Of a DNA stretch of 42,340 bases, positions 8,214 to 17,567 are shown in pieces. Source of the DNA: Muribaculaceae bacterium Isolate-013 (NCI) (lineage in GTDB: Bacteria; Bacteroidota; Bacteroidia; Bacteroidales; Muribaculaceae); contig SCEJ01000025.1 in the NCBI GenBank assembly GCA_004102785.1, positions 1 through 42,340 on the forward strand, given 5' to 3'. The translations under genes and the position numbers were made by a program. Every line of letters starts with the position of its first letter. Position 1 is the stretch's first letter. Under the pieces are notes generated by a model. That model ran no database searches and was not told the DNA's origin. It saw only the letters and a list, made by a program, of their open reading frames with translations.

Positions 8214-10345
8214 TTAGGCTCAATGCCCATATTCTCGAAAATAAAAGAGTATATATCGGCGTATTCGTCGATTACTTTCGACACCGGCTTACCGGCGCCA
8301 TGGCCGGCCTTGGAGTCGATGCGGATAAGCTTGGGAGCATCGCCGGTCGACGCCTGCTGCAGAGTGGCGGCATACTTGAACGAGTGGGCGGGCACCACAC
8401 GGTCATCGTGGTCGGCGGTAGTCACCATGATTGCCGGGTAACGTGTGCCGTCGGTGCGTATGTTGTGCAGAGGCGAATATCCCAGCAGATAGGAGGCCAT
8501 TTCGGGAGAATCGGCCGAGGTGCCGTAGTCCGAAGCCCAGTTCCATCCGATAGTGAAGAGATGGTAGCGCATCATATCCATCACACCCACACGTGGTATG
8601 GCCACCTTGAAGAGGTCGGGGCGCATGTTGGTGACCGCACCAACGAGCAGACCGCCGTTGGAGCCACCCTCTATCACCAGGCGTTCGGGGTTTGTCCACC
8701 CCTCTTTTATCATATATTCGGCGGCGGAGATGAAGTCGTTGAACACATTGAGCTTCTTCTGTTTGGTGCCGGCCTCGTGCCATGCCTCGCCATATTCGGA
8801 GCCGCCGCGAAGGTTTGCCTGGGCATATATGCCGCCGTTCTCAAGCCACACAAGGCGGTTGGGTGAGAATCCGGGTGGGAGCGACACGTTGAAGCCGCCG
8901 TAGCCGTAGAGATACACGGGGTTAGAGCCGTCGCGCTTAAGGTCCTTGCGATAGGTGAGGAACATAGGCACGCGGGTGCCGTCGGATGAGGTATAGAACA
9001 CCTGCTCCGTCACAAAATCATCAGGGTTGAATCCCTTTACCTCCGGAATAAAATAGGGCTTGCTTTCACCCGTGGCCATGTCGTAGATATAAGATGCGGC
9101 CGGGTAAAGGAATGAAGTAAAGGAATAGAATACGTCGTCGAACTTCTCGGAGGAGTCAAACGATGCAGTGCCGAATGTCGGCAGCTCGATGTCGCGGATT
9201 TTCTTGCCGTCGAGAGTATAGAGAGCCGGATGGTCGGAGGCGTCGCGCTCGTAGCTCACAATCAGCTTGTCCTTGCCGGCACGCTGCACGGAAGAGAGCA
9301 CCCCCGAGGCATCTTCGGGAATGAGGTCGGTCCAGTTGGCACGCACCGGATCTGAAACCGGAGCCGTTACCAGGCGCTGGTTGGGAGCGCCGGCCGAAGT
9401 CAGCAGATAAAGCTTGCCGTCAATTACGTCGACAGGGCTGATTTCATAGTCCTGCGAGGTCTCTATCACCTGCCACTGAGGATTCTCGGCCTCAAGGTCT
9501 TTCATCAGGAGACCGTTGCCGAATCCCTGGCCGCCCACCATCACAAAGAGGTAGCGTTTGTCAGACGACAGCCCAGCCGAGTGGAAATGCAGCGGGTTGG
9601 CCGCATCCTCGAACACAAGCACATCCTCCTGCTGCGGCGTACCCATGCGGTGATAGTAGATTTTATGGTTCTCGTTGGCGTTGGAGTACTCTTTTCCGGC
9701 CTCGGGGCGGTCATAGGCGCTGTAATAGAAGCCGTCGCCGCGCCAGTCGGCGGAAGTGAACTTGGCCCACTCTATGTGGTCGGAAGCAAGAGCGCCAGTC
9801 GCCGCGTCGATAACATATATCTCAGTCCAGTCGGAACCGCTGCGCGAAATTGTGTAGGCAATCCATTTGCCGTCGGGCGACATTGTCAGACCAGTCAGAG
9901 CCACAGTGCCGTCATCCGACAGGGCATTGGGGTCGAGCAGCATCACTGGCTCGGCGTCGAGGGTGTCAAGACGATAGAGAACCGACTGATTCTTAAGGCC
10001 GTCGTTGCGGAAAAAGTAGTATTTCCCATCGTTCCAGCGCCAGGGAGTGCCCTGTTTGGCATAGTTGTTGAACTGTGAGATTTGCTCACGCAGACGGTTG
10101 CGGAAAGGAATCCGGCTGAGATAATCCTCAGTGACTTTGCGCTCAGCCTCTACCCACGCCGCAGTAACGGCAGCGGTGTCATTTTCAAGCGGACGGTAAG
10201 GATCGGCCACTTTCACTCCGAAATATTCGTCGACTACTGAGGCATCGACAGGTGCCACCGGATATTGCGCAGGGGCCTTGACGGCCGCCGGAGCAGCCGA
10301 AGCCGAGATAATTGCTGCCATGGCAGGGTAAAGAATTTTACGCAT
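8210..10345 (-). CDS. Prolyl oligopeptidase family serine peptidase (S9A), exported
   Basis: Cleaves short peptides after proline. At 711 aa it has the normal POP length. A signal peptide (MRKILYPAMAAIISASAAPA) is followed by YPVAPVDASVVDEYFGVKVADPYRPLEND-type N-terminal sequence, then a seven-bladed propeller (about residues 80-420) and an alpha/beta-hydrolase domain. The nucleophile is S562 in GGSNGG, the acid is expected in ADHDDRVVP and the histidine in KAGHGAGKP. It lies 49 bp after the exonuclease gene and overlaps the next gene by 4 bp, so the three are probably one operon. A periplasmic role in peptide scavenging is inferred from the signal peptide. Confidence 0.93.
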   Translation of the reverse strand: MRKILYPAMAAIISASAAPAAVKAPAQYPVAPVDASVVDEYFGVKVADPYRPLENDTAAVTAAWVEAERKVTEDYLSRIPFRNRLREQISQFNNYAKQGTPWRWNDGKYYFFRNDGLKNQSVLYRLDTLDAEPVMLLDPNALSDDGTVALTGLTMSPDGKWIAYTISRSGSDWTEIYVIDAATGALASDHIEWAKFTSADWRGDGFYYSAYDRPEAGKEYSNANENHKIYYHRMGTPQQEDVLVFEDAANPLHFHSAGLSSDKRYLFVMVGGQGFGNGLLMKDLEAENPQWQVIETSQDYEISPVDVIDGKLYLLTSAGAPNQRLVTAPVSDPVRANWTDLIPEDASGVLSSVQRAGKDKLIVSYERDASDHPALYTLDGKKIRDIELPTFGTASFDSSEKFDDVFYSFTSFLYPAASYIYDMATGESKPYFIPEVKGFNPDDFVTEQVFYTSSDGTRVPMFLTYRKDLKRDGSNPVYLYGYGGFNVSLPPGFSPNRLVWLENGGIYAQANLRGGSEYGEAWHEAGTKQKKLNVFNDFISAAEYMIKEGWTNPERLVIEGGSNGGLLVGAVTNMRPDLFKVAIPRVGVMDMMRYHLFTIGWNWASDYGTSADSPEMASYLLGYSPLHNIRTDGTRYPAIMVTTADHDDRVVPAHSFKYAATLQQASTGDAPKLIRIDSKAGHGAGKPVSKVIDEYADIYSFIFENMGIEPK

Positions 10346-10394
10346 TGAAGTAACTGTTGTTAATATATTTGATAAGGAGAGTATGTTGCGGGGA

Positions 10395-11363
10395 CTATTG
10401 CTTTCCGCGCCGGCGCCTCGGGGCGCGGACGGTCAGTTCGGCAAGCCGTGAGGAGATGTCGGCCAGCAGCGACTCCATGGCCGCCATACGCTCCTTAAGC
10501 TCGGCAATCTCCTCGGAATGAGTCTTGTAGCGCGATTTTTTCTTGGGCGCAGGTTCTGGAGGCTCTTCTGCGTCGACCGGAGCCAGCTCACAGGGCATAG
10601 CCGGAGCCTGCGGCTCGTCAGCCTGAGCGGCGGCCTCCTCTTTCTTCTTTTTGCGGCGTTTTTTCTTCTTGGATTCAAGAGGCGCGTTTATATCGGGTGC
10701 GCAGGGCGCCGATGGGTCGGGGGTGCCGTCGGGATTAAGCTGCATGTGTATTCCCACACTGCGTTGCAGAGCCTGTGCAGTCTCATCGTCAATCACATAC
10801 GGCGATTCGTCGGGGTTGAACCCACCTGCCACAAGGTGATTGTAGATTTTCTGACAGGCCCATGCGTCGAGAGCGGCATAAGCCTGCTGGCCCGGCGTGA
10901 GCTCCTTGGCCTCCCAGTTGGTCAGCCGCTGGTTTTTGGAGATTCGCTCGTTGAATATCACGCCATATATCTTCTGGAGCGAGTTGTCGGCAATTCGATA
11001 GGGCTTCACGAAGGTCTGGAGCTCCACGAATCCGGCCGGAGTGAAATCCATCAGCCGCTGAAGGGAATGGAAATCATCTTTCAGCGAGAGTCCGATTTTC
11101 TGCACCTCGGGGTTCTCGAAGAATTTAAACAGGCCGTCGAGCGACCCGATTTCCTTGAGCCGGAAGAGAAAGCACTCACCATGGAGGGTGGAAATCTGCA
11201 CCAGGGAGACCTTGTAGCGCAGATTTTTCTGGAAGCTCGGGCGTGTCTCGGTGTCGAAACCCACCTGTTTCTGCGAGTTGAGGTAACGGAGAGCGCTGCG
11301 GGCCTTTGCCGCCGAGTTGACAAGTATCACCTTCCCGGGGTATTGCACCTCGGGAAGTTGCAT
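10395..11363 (-). CDS. RNase D-like DEDDy 3'-5' exonuclease with lysine-rich tail
   Basis: A predicted 3'-5' exonuclease on RNA or DNA. From the start at 11363 it is 322 aa. The catalytic pattern is visible: Exo I with D and E in GFDTETRP, Exo II with D in GLSLKDDFHSL, and Exo III with Y and D in GQQAYAALDAW. This fold covers about residues 10-200. The C-terminal third is low complexity: a strongly basic run KKKKRRKKKKEE, then a Pro/Ala/Glu segment, then a short helix likely to form a coiled coil (EEIAELKERMAAMESLLADI) and a basic end. A GTG start at 11390 would coincide with the predicted transcription start, so I prefer 11363. It heads the operon with the prolyl oligopeptidase. Substrate unknown. 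Confidence 0.85.
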   Translation of the reverse strand: MQLPEVQYPGKVILVNSAAKARSALRYLNSQKQVGFDTETRPSFQKNLRYKVSLVQISTLHGECFLFRLKEIGSLDGLFKFFENPEVQKIGLSLKDDFHSLQRLMDFTPAGFVELQTFVKPYRIADNSLQKIYGVIFNERISKNQRLTNWEAKELTPGQQAYAALDAWACQKIYNHLVAGGFNPDESPYVIDDETAQALQRSVGIHMQLNPDGTPDPSAPCAPDINAPLESKKKKRRKKKKEEAAAQADEPQAPAMPCELAPVDAEEPPEPAPKKKSRYKTHSEEIAELKERMAAMESLLADISSRLAELTVRAPRRRRGKQ

Positions 11364-11394
11364 AAGCTGATCTTTTGTAATTCCTAACACGTCA

Positions 11395-11402
11395 CAAAGT
11401 TA
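11395..11402 (-). promoter_or_regulatory. -7 promoter element for the exonuclease operon
   Basis: An exact TAACTTTG on the minus strand. It would start transcription near 11389, about 25 nt before the chosen ATG. No -33 TTTG is seen at normal spacing. Confidence 0.5.
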
Positions 11403-11464
11403 CTACTTTTTTTCATAAACGCCCCTATCCGCCCATAGATTATGGCGCTGTTTTTAAACAACCT

Positions 11465-12130
11465 CTAATCCTCCTTAGGCTTCGGGGCAAGGAATATCCT
11501 GGGCACATCGATAATCTCTGTGGCGGGGAAATGCCGCGCCACATATCCGGCTAGAAACCGGCGTGTGTCATCGGCAATCAAGGAGTCCTCGCTGTCGTGC
11601 ACCTTGTTGTAGAGGATATATGGGAGCTCTATCCCCCTGGCTTTTAACGCCTCCAGGGCAAGCAGAGTGTGGTTGATAGAGCCGAGGCCGCCATGTGTCA
11701 CGAAAATCATCGGTAGCTTCCGCTCCGTCACATAGTCGATGGTGAGATACTCCTCCGACAGCGGCACCATAAGGCCGCCGGCGCCCTCTATCAGCACCAC
11801 ATCGTAGCGCTCGCCAAGGCGCGCCGTGGAGTCGTCGATTTTCTGCAGGTCGAGCGGACGGCGGTCAATCCGAGCCGCCAGATGCGGAGAGCACGGATAG
11901 GAAAACAGCACCGGCGCCGTGGTGTGGTCAAGGTCCTCCGGCAGCAGCGGTATATCCATTATGCGGCGGTGCAGCGCTATGTCATCCGAAAGCCCGCAGC
12001 TTCCGGTCTGCACGAATTTCTGTGTTATCACGTTCTGCCCGGAGGCAGCCCACTGGCGTGCAAGCCATCCGGTGCAATAGCTTTTACCGGCGTCGGTATC
12101 TATACCTGAAACAAAATATGCTTTGCCCAT
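11465..12130 (-). CDS. bioD: Dethiobiotin synthetase
   Basis: ATP-dependent carboxylation of diaminopelargonate to dethiobiotin, the step before BioB. The start at 12130 gives MGKAYFVSGIDTDAGKSY, with the P-loop right at the N-terminus as in the family. A start at 12160 would add ten residues not seen in homologues and overlap bioGC. The product is 221 aa. The VVLIEGAGGLMVPL motif (second half of the active site) and THGGLGSINHTLL are present. It is the last gene of the biotin operon, starting 5 bp after bioGC ends. Confidence 0.95.
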   Translation of the reverse strand: MGKAYFVSGIDTDAGKSYCTGWLARQWAASGQNVITQKFVQTGSCGLSDDIALHRRIMDIPLLPEDLDHTTAPVLFSYPCSPHLAARIDRRPLDLQKIDDSTARLGERYDVVLIEGAGGLMVPLSEEYLTIDYVTERKLPMIFVTHGGLGSINHTLLALEALKARGIELPYILYNKVHDSEDSLIADDTRRFLAGYVARHFPATEIIDVPRIFLAPKPKED

Positions 12131-12135
12131 ATGAG

Positions 12136-13545
12136 TTATTTCTTTACAGCTATTATACATGCCTTTACAAAGGTGAGCGGCGCTTTTCCGTCATCATCGA
12201 GCGGATAGTGCCTTACAAGACCGATGGCGGCAGCTCCGGCACGGGAGTTACGCCCCAGGGCGTTCACCCCGGTAGTTTTCAGATGTCGCAAGGCTTCGCG
12301 CGGCGAGTCGAACCGGGCAACCACCGGAGCCGTATCTTCGTAAACAATCTCCAGTCCGCTCCCGGCAAGCGCCTCCAGCATCCGGGCATGGCAGGGATAT
12401 GCCAGCGACACCCCTCCGGCCACAGCAAGCTCGCGGCAGGTGCCCTGGGCATAATATGTCAGCGCCATGACACCTCCGGGCCGGAGTGTGACGGCCGCCT
12501 TGCGCAGGAATTTCTCCGGAGCGTGAAACCACTGTACGGTCGAGGATGAAAGCATAAAATCCAGACTTCCGGGAGCCACGGCGTCAATGCGGCTTTCCGC
12601 ATCACATATCACCGTGCGGGCACAGGCGGGGAGCGGGCATAACGGCGGCGCGGCAAGGTCCCATATCTCCAGCGATTTCAAATTCAGTTCAGGCAGGTAA
12701 CGGCGTGTCAGCATTCCGCTTCCAGCCCCGACCTCAAGCACGGCCACCGGCGCATCGGGCAGTCCTGCCGTATCCTTCACCCTCCGCCACAGCCAGGCAG
12801 CGGTCTCGCTCTGCACCTCCGCATTGGCGTCGTAGGTGTGCGATGCTCCGGCAAAACGGGTGGCCACAAGCTCCTTGTCAACCACAAAGCGGTCAAGAAT
12901 CATCTGCAAATCAGCAAAATGAGGCATATCCGTGAACTCCTCCACATGCACATCGCGCCAGGCGTGGCGCTGGGCATCCGGAGGGAATATCAGGTCGCGG
13001 CCACCGATAACGGCCATGCTCCATTCAGCCGGAACTGCCGCTGGGGCGACTCGGGCGAACACTTCAAGTTCCTCCTTCAGCGACTCAAAACCACGACCGG
13101 GCGCAACGGCTCCGAAATCCTTGTAATCATCCATCGACCGGAACATGCGGCGGCGGAACTTCTCTATCGAAGCCTCAGAAAGCGAAGCCATTGTGGCGTC
13201 GAAGATGCGGCGCGGAATCCCGGCCGAATCATCAACATGCGATTCAGTGCCGTTGACGGCTATGGTACGCGTCACGGGCATGGAAGCCGAACGCATGAAA
13301 TCAGCGGCCGCCCTTACGCCGAACGACCAGGCCACGACCACAACCTCCCCGTAGCTGCCCGGCGGCATACACGGCGGGGCATCATCATCGGTATAGTCAT
13401 ACAACGCCACAATGTCATAGCCGGGCTTCATGAGCGACCTGAACGGCATGGCATCCATCCCCCACCCCAGGAAGAGGAGAATCAAGCGGGGCGACGACTC
13501 GGAAGCGCCTCTGTATATCGTATATTGTTGACGGGGTCTCAGCAC
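12136..13545 (-). CDS. bioGC: Fused pimeloyl-ACP methyl ester esterase (BioG) and malonyl-ACP O-methyltransferase (BioC)
   Basis: One 469-aa polypeptide carries both ends of the methyl-ester route to pimeloyl-ACP. Residues 1 to about 215 are BioG (DUF452): LLFLGWGMD near 23-31, nucleophile S74 in AWSFGV, candidate acid D183 in GGRD and H208 in DMPHF. Residues from about 225 are BioC: the typical opening VATRFAGASHTYDANAEVQ (226-244), SAM-binding VLEVGAGSGML (268-278) and a LRPGGVMALTYY strand. BioC methylates malonyl-ACP to disguise it as a fatty acid primer; BioG removes the methyl group when the chain reaches pimeloyl. The gene overlaps bioF by 7 bp. The assignment of both halves is confident; catalytic residues are inferred from family patterns. 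Confidence 0.9.
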   Translation of the reverse strand: MLRPRQQYTIYRGASESSPRLILLFLGWGMDAMPFRSLMKPGYDIVALYDYTDDDAPPCMPPGSYGEVVVVAWSFGVRAAADFMRSASMPVTRTIAVNGTESHVDDSAGIPRRIFDATMASLSEASIEKFRRRMFRSMDDYKDFGAVAPGRGFESLKEELEVFARVAPAAVPAEWSMAVIGGRDLIFPPDAQRHAWRDVHVEEFTDMPHFADLQMILDRFVVDKELVATRFAGASHTYDANAEVQSETAAWLWRRVKDTAGLPDAPVAVLEVGAGSGMLTRRYLPELNLKSLEIWDLAAPPLCPLPACARTVICDAESRIDAVAPGSLDFMLSSSTVQWFHAPEKFLRKAAVTLRPGGVMALTYYAQGTCRELAVAGGVSLAYPCHARMLEALAGSGLEIVYEDTAPVVARFDSPREALRHLKTTGVNALGRNSRAGAAAIGLVRHYPLDDDGKAPLTFVKACIIAVKK

Positions 13546-14708
13546 TTTGTATCCGGGTTTACAACAGGGAGCAGATCGGCCAGGGCTCGGTCAAGCTCGT
13601 CGATTTCGCGGCCGTTGAGCGAAGCGCTGAGCGATATGCGCAGCCGCTCGGTGCCGGCCGGCACGGTGGGCTTGCGTATAGGCAGCGCCTTCAGGCCATA
13701 TATATGCAATAATTTGTGCGACAGTTCGACAACCCTTTTGGAGTCGCCGATGATCAGCGGCTGTATGTGCGAGACCGCTATCGGCGCGGCAGAGTACTTG
13801 CGGAGCACCTTGTTGAGTTTCTCTGCCAGCCACTGAAGATGCGCCCTGCGGCGTTCGGCCGAAAGGAGCGCCGAGAGAGCGAAACGGGTCCAGGCGGCCT
13901 GCATCGGCGGCAATGCCGTGGAAAATATAAGCGGACGCGAGGTGTTGACAAGATACTGGCGCACAGCATCGGAGGTTATGGCAAAAGCCCCCATCGAGCC
14001 GGCGGCCTTGCCGAAAGTGCCGATGACCACATCGACTTCGCCGGGAGCCTGTGAAGCCGCCACGAGGCCGAGGCCGCGCGGGCCGCACACGCCGAAGGCA
14101 TGGGCTTCGTCAACATAGAGCATCACCTGCGGATAACGGCGCCTGATGTCAATCAGGCGGTCGATGTCAGCGCTGTCGCCATCCATCGAATAGACACTTT
14201 CCACCGCCACCAGTATGCGCCCGCGCTCACCCTTGTGACGCTCTATTAGCTGCTCGAGGTGGTCATAGTCGTTATGGCGGAAGCGGGCGAAAGGTGCGCG
14301 CGACAGCACTATGCCGTCGATTATCGAGGCGTGCACCAGGCGGTCGGCTATTATATAGGTGTCGTCAGCGGCCAGCGAGCCGATCAGCCCCGTATTGGCA
14401 TGATACCCGCTGTTGAACATCAACGCCGCCGTATCCTCTCCGCGATATTTTTTATAGAGGAGACGCAGAAAAGTCTCGAGGTTGAAATAGTCAATCTGAC
14501 GCGAGGCCAGCAGACGCGAGGCCGACGACGACATAGGCAGGTTACGCGCCGCCGGGTCGGCGAAGAAACGCTCGCGCAATTCGCCGTCGCCGGCGATGCC
14601 GATATAATCGTTGGTGGAGAAATCCACCACATCGGCCTTTGTTTCAAGCGGAATAGAGCGGAAATTCCCCTCATCCTTCAGCCGTTGAAGATATTCGTTT
14701 ATTTCCAT
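13539..14708 (-). CDS. bioF: 8-amino-7-oxononanoate synthase
   Basis: PLP enzyme that condenses pimeloyl-ACP with L-alanine. The 389-aa length and motifs fit: [12 protein letters not shown] near residue 30, [37 protein letters not shown] and the PLP lysine K234 in [14 protein letters not shown]. The K234 position matches K236 of E. coli BioF. It overlaps bioA by 10 bp upstream and bioGC by 7 bp downstream, which implies coupled translation in the operon. Related alpha-oxoamine synthases (e.g. Kbl) share the fold, but the operon settles the role. Confidence 0.95.
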   Translation of the reverse strand: MEINEYLQRLKDEGNFRSIPLETKADVVDFSTNDYIGIAGDGELRERFFADPAARNLPMSSSASRLLASRQIDYFNLETFLRLLYKKYRGEDTAALMFNSGYHANTGLIGSLAADDTYIIADRLVHASIIDGIVLSRAPFARFRHNDYDHLEQLIERHKGERGRILVAVESVYSMDGDSADIDRLIDIRRRYPQVMLYVDEAHAFGVCGPRGLGLVAASQAPGEVDVVIGTFGKAAGSMGAFAITSDAVRQYLVNTSRPLIFSTALPPMQAAWTRFALSALLSAERRRAHLQWLAEKLNKVLRKYSAAPIAVSHIQPLIIGDSKRVVELSHKLLHIYGLKALPIRKPTVPAGTERLRISLSASLNGREIDELDRALADLLPVVNPDTKC

Positions 14709-16012
14709 TCGGTATTCCTCAGTATATCAATCATTTCACTACACAGCACATCAAGGTCGGCATCAGGTGTGACATAGGGAGGCATCACATAGACGTTGCG
14801 ACCGAACGGGCGTATCCACACTCCGCGGCGCACACATTCCTGCTGGAATACCCCGACATCGACCGGCCGGCGAGTCTCCACAACGCCGATGGCGCCGAGC
14901 ACACGCACATCGGCCACACACTCGAGCGAGCGTGCCGGAGCGAGCGCGCCGGCCAGCCGCGCCTCGATATGCGAGATACACGCGGCCATATCCTGCGACG
15001 CCAGGAGGTCGAACGACGCCACCCCGATGGCGCAGGCCAGCGGATTGCCCATGAACGTGGGTCCATGCATCATCACCCCGGCCTCTCCGCGCGAGATGGT
15101 GTCGGCCACCTCGCGTGTGGTAAGCACGGCTGCCGATGTGAGATAACCGCCGGTAAGCCCCTTCCCTATCGTCATAATATCGGGCGACACCCCGGCATGT
15201 TCGCAGGCAAAGAAGCGGCCGGTGCGCCAGAAGCCGGTAGCTATCTCATCGAAAATCAGGTACACACCGTATTCATCACACAGACGGCGGGCTTCCCTGA
15301 GATATTCCGGATGATAGAACCACATCCCCCCGGCTCCCTGCACCACAGGCTCCAGAATCAGAGCGGCAATCTCGCCGGCCCTTTCCTGAAGAAGAGCCCG
15401 CAGCGGCTCAGCCTCCTGCGGATTCCACTCCCCGCCGAAACGCGAACGTGGCTGCGGCAGGAAGAAACGCACCGGAAGCGCAGGCCCGAAAGCGCCGTGC
15501 ATCCCGGTCACCGGGTCGCATACACTCATGGCGTTCCATGTATCGCCGTGATAGCCGGAGCGGATAGTGGCGAAATTAGTCTTTACATGTGAGCCGGAGC
15601 GGCTTACGGCCGCCTGCACCGCCATTTTCATGGCAACCTCCACAGCCACGGAGCCGGAATCGGCATAAAAGATATTGTGCATACCCTCCGGCGCCACCGA
15701 CAGCAGACGCTTGCCAAGCTCTATGGCCGGGTCGTGGGTGATGCCGCCGAACATCACGTGGCTCATACGCCCGAGCTGCGCCACTGCGGCGGCATCAAGC
15801 GCCGGATGGCGGTAGCCGTGAATGGCGCACCACCACGACGACATGCCGTCGATAAGCTCGTGGCCGTCGGCGAGTACGAGCCGGTTGCCGCGGGCCGACG
15901 TCACCTTATAGGTCGGAAGCGGGTCGATTGTTGATGTATATGGATGCCAGAGATGCTCGCGGTCCCATGCATCGGATAGCGCGGCAAAATCTATCGGCGT
16001 GTTATCGTTCAT
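14699..16012 (-). CDS. bioA: Adenosylmethionine-8-amino-7-oxononanoate aminotransferase
   Basis: Class III PLP aminotransferase that makes 7,8-diaminopelargonate, with SAM as the usual amino donor. The 437-aa length is normal. It has HLWHPYTS near residue 20, the [13 protein letters not shown] substrate motif, the [14 protein letters not shown] aspartate region, K284 in [12 protein letters not shown] and [14 protein letters not shown]. It is the first gene of bioA-bioF-bioGC-bioD. An exact -7 box lies about 23 nt upstream. No BirA operator is recognisable by eye. bioB is not in the window. Confidence 0.95.
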   Translation of the reverse strand: MNDNTPIDFAALSDAWDREHLWHPYTSTIDPLPTYKVTSARGNRLVLADGHELIDGMSSWWCAIHGYRHPALDAAAVAQLGRMSHVMFGGITHDPAIELGKRLLSVAPEGMHNIFYADSGSVAVEVAMKMAVQAAVSRSGSHVKTNFATIRSGYHGDTWNAMSVCDPVTGMHGAFGPALPVRFFLPQPRSRFGGEWNPQEAEPLRALLQERAGEIAALILEPVVQGAGGMWFYHPEYLREARRLCDEYGVYLIFDEIATGFWRTGRFFACEHAGVSPDIMTIGKGLTGGYLTSAAVLTTREVADTISRGEAGVMMHGPTFMGNPLACAIGVASFDLLASQDMAACISHIEARLAGALAPARSLECVADVRVLGAIGVVETRRPVDVGVFQQECVRRGVWIRPFGRNVYVMPPYVTPDADLDVLCSEMIDILRNTEWK

Positions 16013-16034
16013 TCTTCATCCTTCTTTTGTAATG

Positions 16035-16042
16035 CAAAGTTA
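16035..16042 (-). promoter_or_regulatory. -7 promoter element for the biotin operon
   Basis: An exact TAACTTTG on the minus strand, predicting a start near 16029, only some 16 nt before the bioA ATG. No clear -33 TTTG. It is divergent from tdk, which has a weaker box TAACTTCG at 16098-16105. Confidence 0.5.
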
Positions 16043-16156
16043 CGAATTTGTTGAAAACTTTTGCCATCGGCGGGCGAATAGTTTGGTGGAATATCCGTAA
16101 CTTCGCTTTCGCAAACCGAGGCACCCCTCCAAACCACTCCACAAACCATATCACAG

Positions 16157-16783
16157 ATGTACCGCAAAGGTAAACTTTATTTCAGATACGGCACAATGGG
16201 CTCGGCAAAGACCGCCCTGCTGCTGACCACGGCATATAATTTTGAGGAACGCAACATGCGGTATGTCTGCATGAAGCCGGTAATCGACACCCGCGACAAA
16301 AAGAATGTGATACGCTCGCGCATCGGCATCGAGCGCGAGTGCAAATGGATTTACCCCGAGTCGGACCTCTACGAGATGGCGCGCGAGGCTTTCCGCGAGG
16401 CCGGGGGGATTGTCGACTGGTTCCTTGTCGACGAGGCTCAGTTTCTCGCTCCGGAGCAGGTTGACCAACTGTCGCGCGTGGTCGACGACTATGGCTCGAA
16501 CGTGATATGCTACGGACTCCGCACCGACTTCAAGACCCGTCTGTTTGAAGGCTCACGCCGCCTTTTCGAGATTGCCGATACCATCGACGAAATCAAATCG
16601 ACCTGCTCGTGCGGCCACAAGACCATTGTCAACGCCCGCATTGACGCCAACGGCGACATCGTATCCGAAGGGCAGCAGGTGGAGATAGGGGGCGACGAGC
16701 GCTACATCGCCGTATGCCGCAAATGCTGGCGCAACCGCTCCATAGAGCAGGCCGAGCGCAATATCCTCCCCTTCGAGGAATGA
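16157..16783 (+). CDS. tdk: Thymidine kinase
   Basis: Phosphorylates thymidine with ATP in the salvage route to dTTP. At 208 aa it is a type II (TK1-like) enzyme: P-loop GTMGSAKT (residues 12-19), Walker B-like WFLVDEAQFL with the catalytic Glu near residue 93, YGLRTDF, and cysteine pairs of the zinc lasso in TCSCGHK and CRKCW. It begins 16 nt after a conserved-looking AT-poor leader and shares the divergent region with bioA. Rubrerythrin follows 62 bp later on the same strand. Confidence 0.95.
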   Translation: MYRKGKLYFRYGTMGSAKTALLLTTAYNFEERNMRYVCMKPVIDTRDKKNVIRSRIGIERECKWIYPESDLYEMAREAFREAGGIVDWFLVDEAQFLAPEQVDQLSRVVDDYGSNVICYGLRTDFKTRLFEGSRRLFEIADTIDEIKSTCSCGHKTIVNARIDANGDIVSEGQQVEIGGDERYIAVCRKCWRNRSIEQAERNILPFEE

Positions 16784-16845
16784 ACCATCGCAGTGCCACG
16801 GGCGTTGTAGTTTCAGAAACACGTATAACACTAAAAACAACGCAC

Positions 16846-17430
16846 ATGGCAACCAAATCTATCAAAGGCACAAAAACCGAATCCCTGCTGCTGAGCGCCT
16901 ATCTGGCCGAATCGGCAGCCTACTCACGATATACTTATTATGCCCAGCAGGCTACGAAGGAAAAATACTTCCCGGTAGCGGAGGTGTTCAACGAGACCGC
17001 CGCCAACGAGCTGCGTCACGGCAAGGTATTCTTCAAGATGCTCCAGGGCGGAATGGTGGAAGTTCCGGTCAACACTGATGCCGGTGTTATCGGCACTACC
17101 GTGGAGAACCTGGCCTATGCCATCGCCGAGGAAGAACGCGAAGGAGTGGAGTTCTACACCAACGCGGCCAAAGTGGCCACCGACGAAGGGTTTAAGGAAA
17201 TCGCCTCGCACTTCCTCGCAATCGCCGAAGTGGAGCGCCACCACCACGACCGCTTCATGAAGTACAAGGAGTACATCGAAAACGGCACACTCTGGAAACG
17301 CGATAAAAAGGTGACATGGCGCTGCCTGGTATGCGGCTATGAATCGGAAGGCACCGAGCCACCCAAAACATGTCCCGGCTGTGACCATCCCTATCAGCAT
17401 TACATCTGCGTACAGGATCTGGAAATGTAA
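16846..17430 (+). CDS. rbr: Rubrerythrin
   Basis: Non-haem diiron peroxidase that reduces hydrogen peroxide in anaerobes. The start at 16846 gives MATKSIKGTKTESLLLSAYL; longer in-frame starts add sequence that overlaps tdk and is not rubrerythrin-like. At 194 aa it has the four-helix diiron domain with ligands expected in the ESAAYSRY, ANELRHGK, AEEEREGVEFY and EVERHHHD segments, and a C-terminal rubredoxin domain with CLVCGYES and CPGC holding the Fe(SCys)4 centre. It ends shortly before a very long perfect hairpin. Confidence 0.96.
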   Translation: MATKSIKGTKTESLLLSAYLAESAAYSRYTYYAQQATKEKYFPVAEVFNETAANELRHGKVFFKMLQGGMVEVPVNTDAGVIGTTVENLAYAIAEEEREGVEFYTNAAKVATDEGFKEIASHFLAIAEVERHHHDRFMKYKEYIENGTLWKRDKKVTWRCLVCGYESEGTEPPKTCPGCDHPYQHYICVQDLEM

Positions 17431-17460
17431 CCCTCCGCATCATAACTAATTAGTATAAAG

Positions 17461-17518
17461 AATGAAAATCTCCCTCCCTTATTCAGCATGGGCTGAATAA
17501 GGGAGGGAGATTTTCATT
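17461..17518. terminator. 27-bp perfect inverted repeat, bidirectional terminator
   Basis: Positions 17461-17487 and 17492-17518 are exact reverse complements (27 bp) around the 4-nt loop ATGG. The stem core is TCTCCCTCCCTTATTCAGC. The 3' arm ends GATTTTCATT, followed by TTCC, so it can terminate rubrerythrin transcripts and also those arriving on the minus strand. The stem is unusually long and mismatch-free. Confidence 0.75.
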
Positions 17519-17567
17519 TTCCGAAGACTGCCCACAGGCCTCACGAAGCAGACGTAACTGCACAAAA

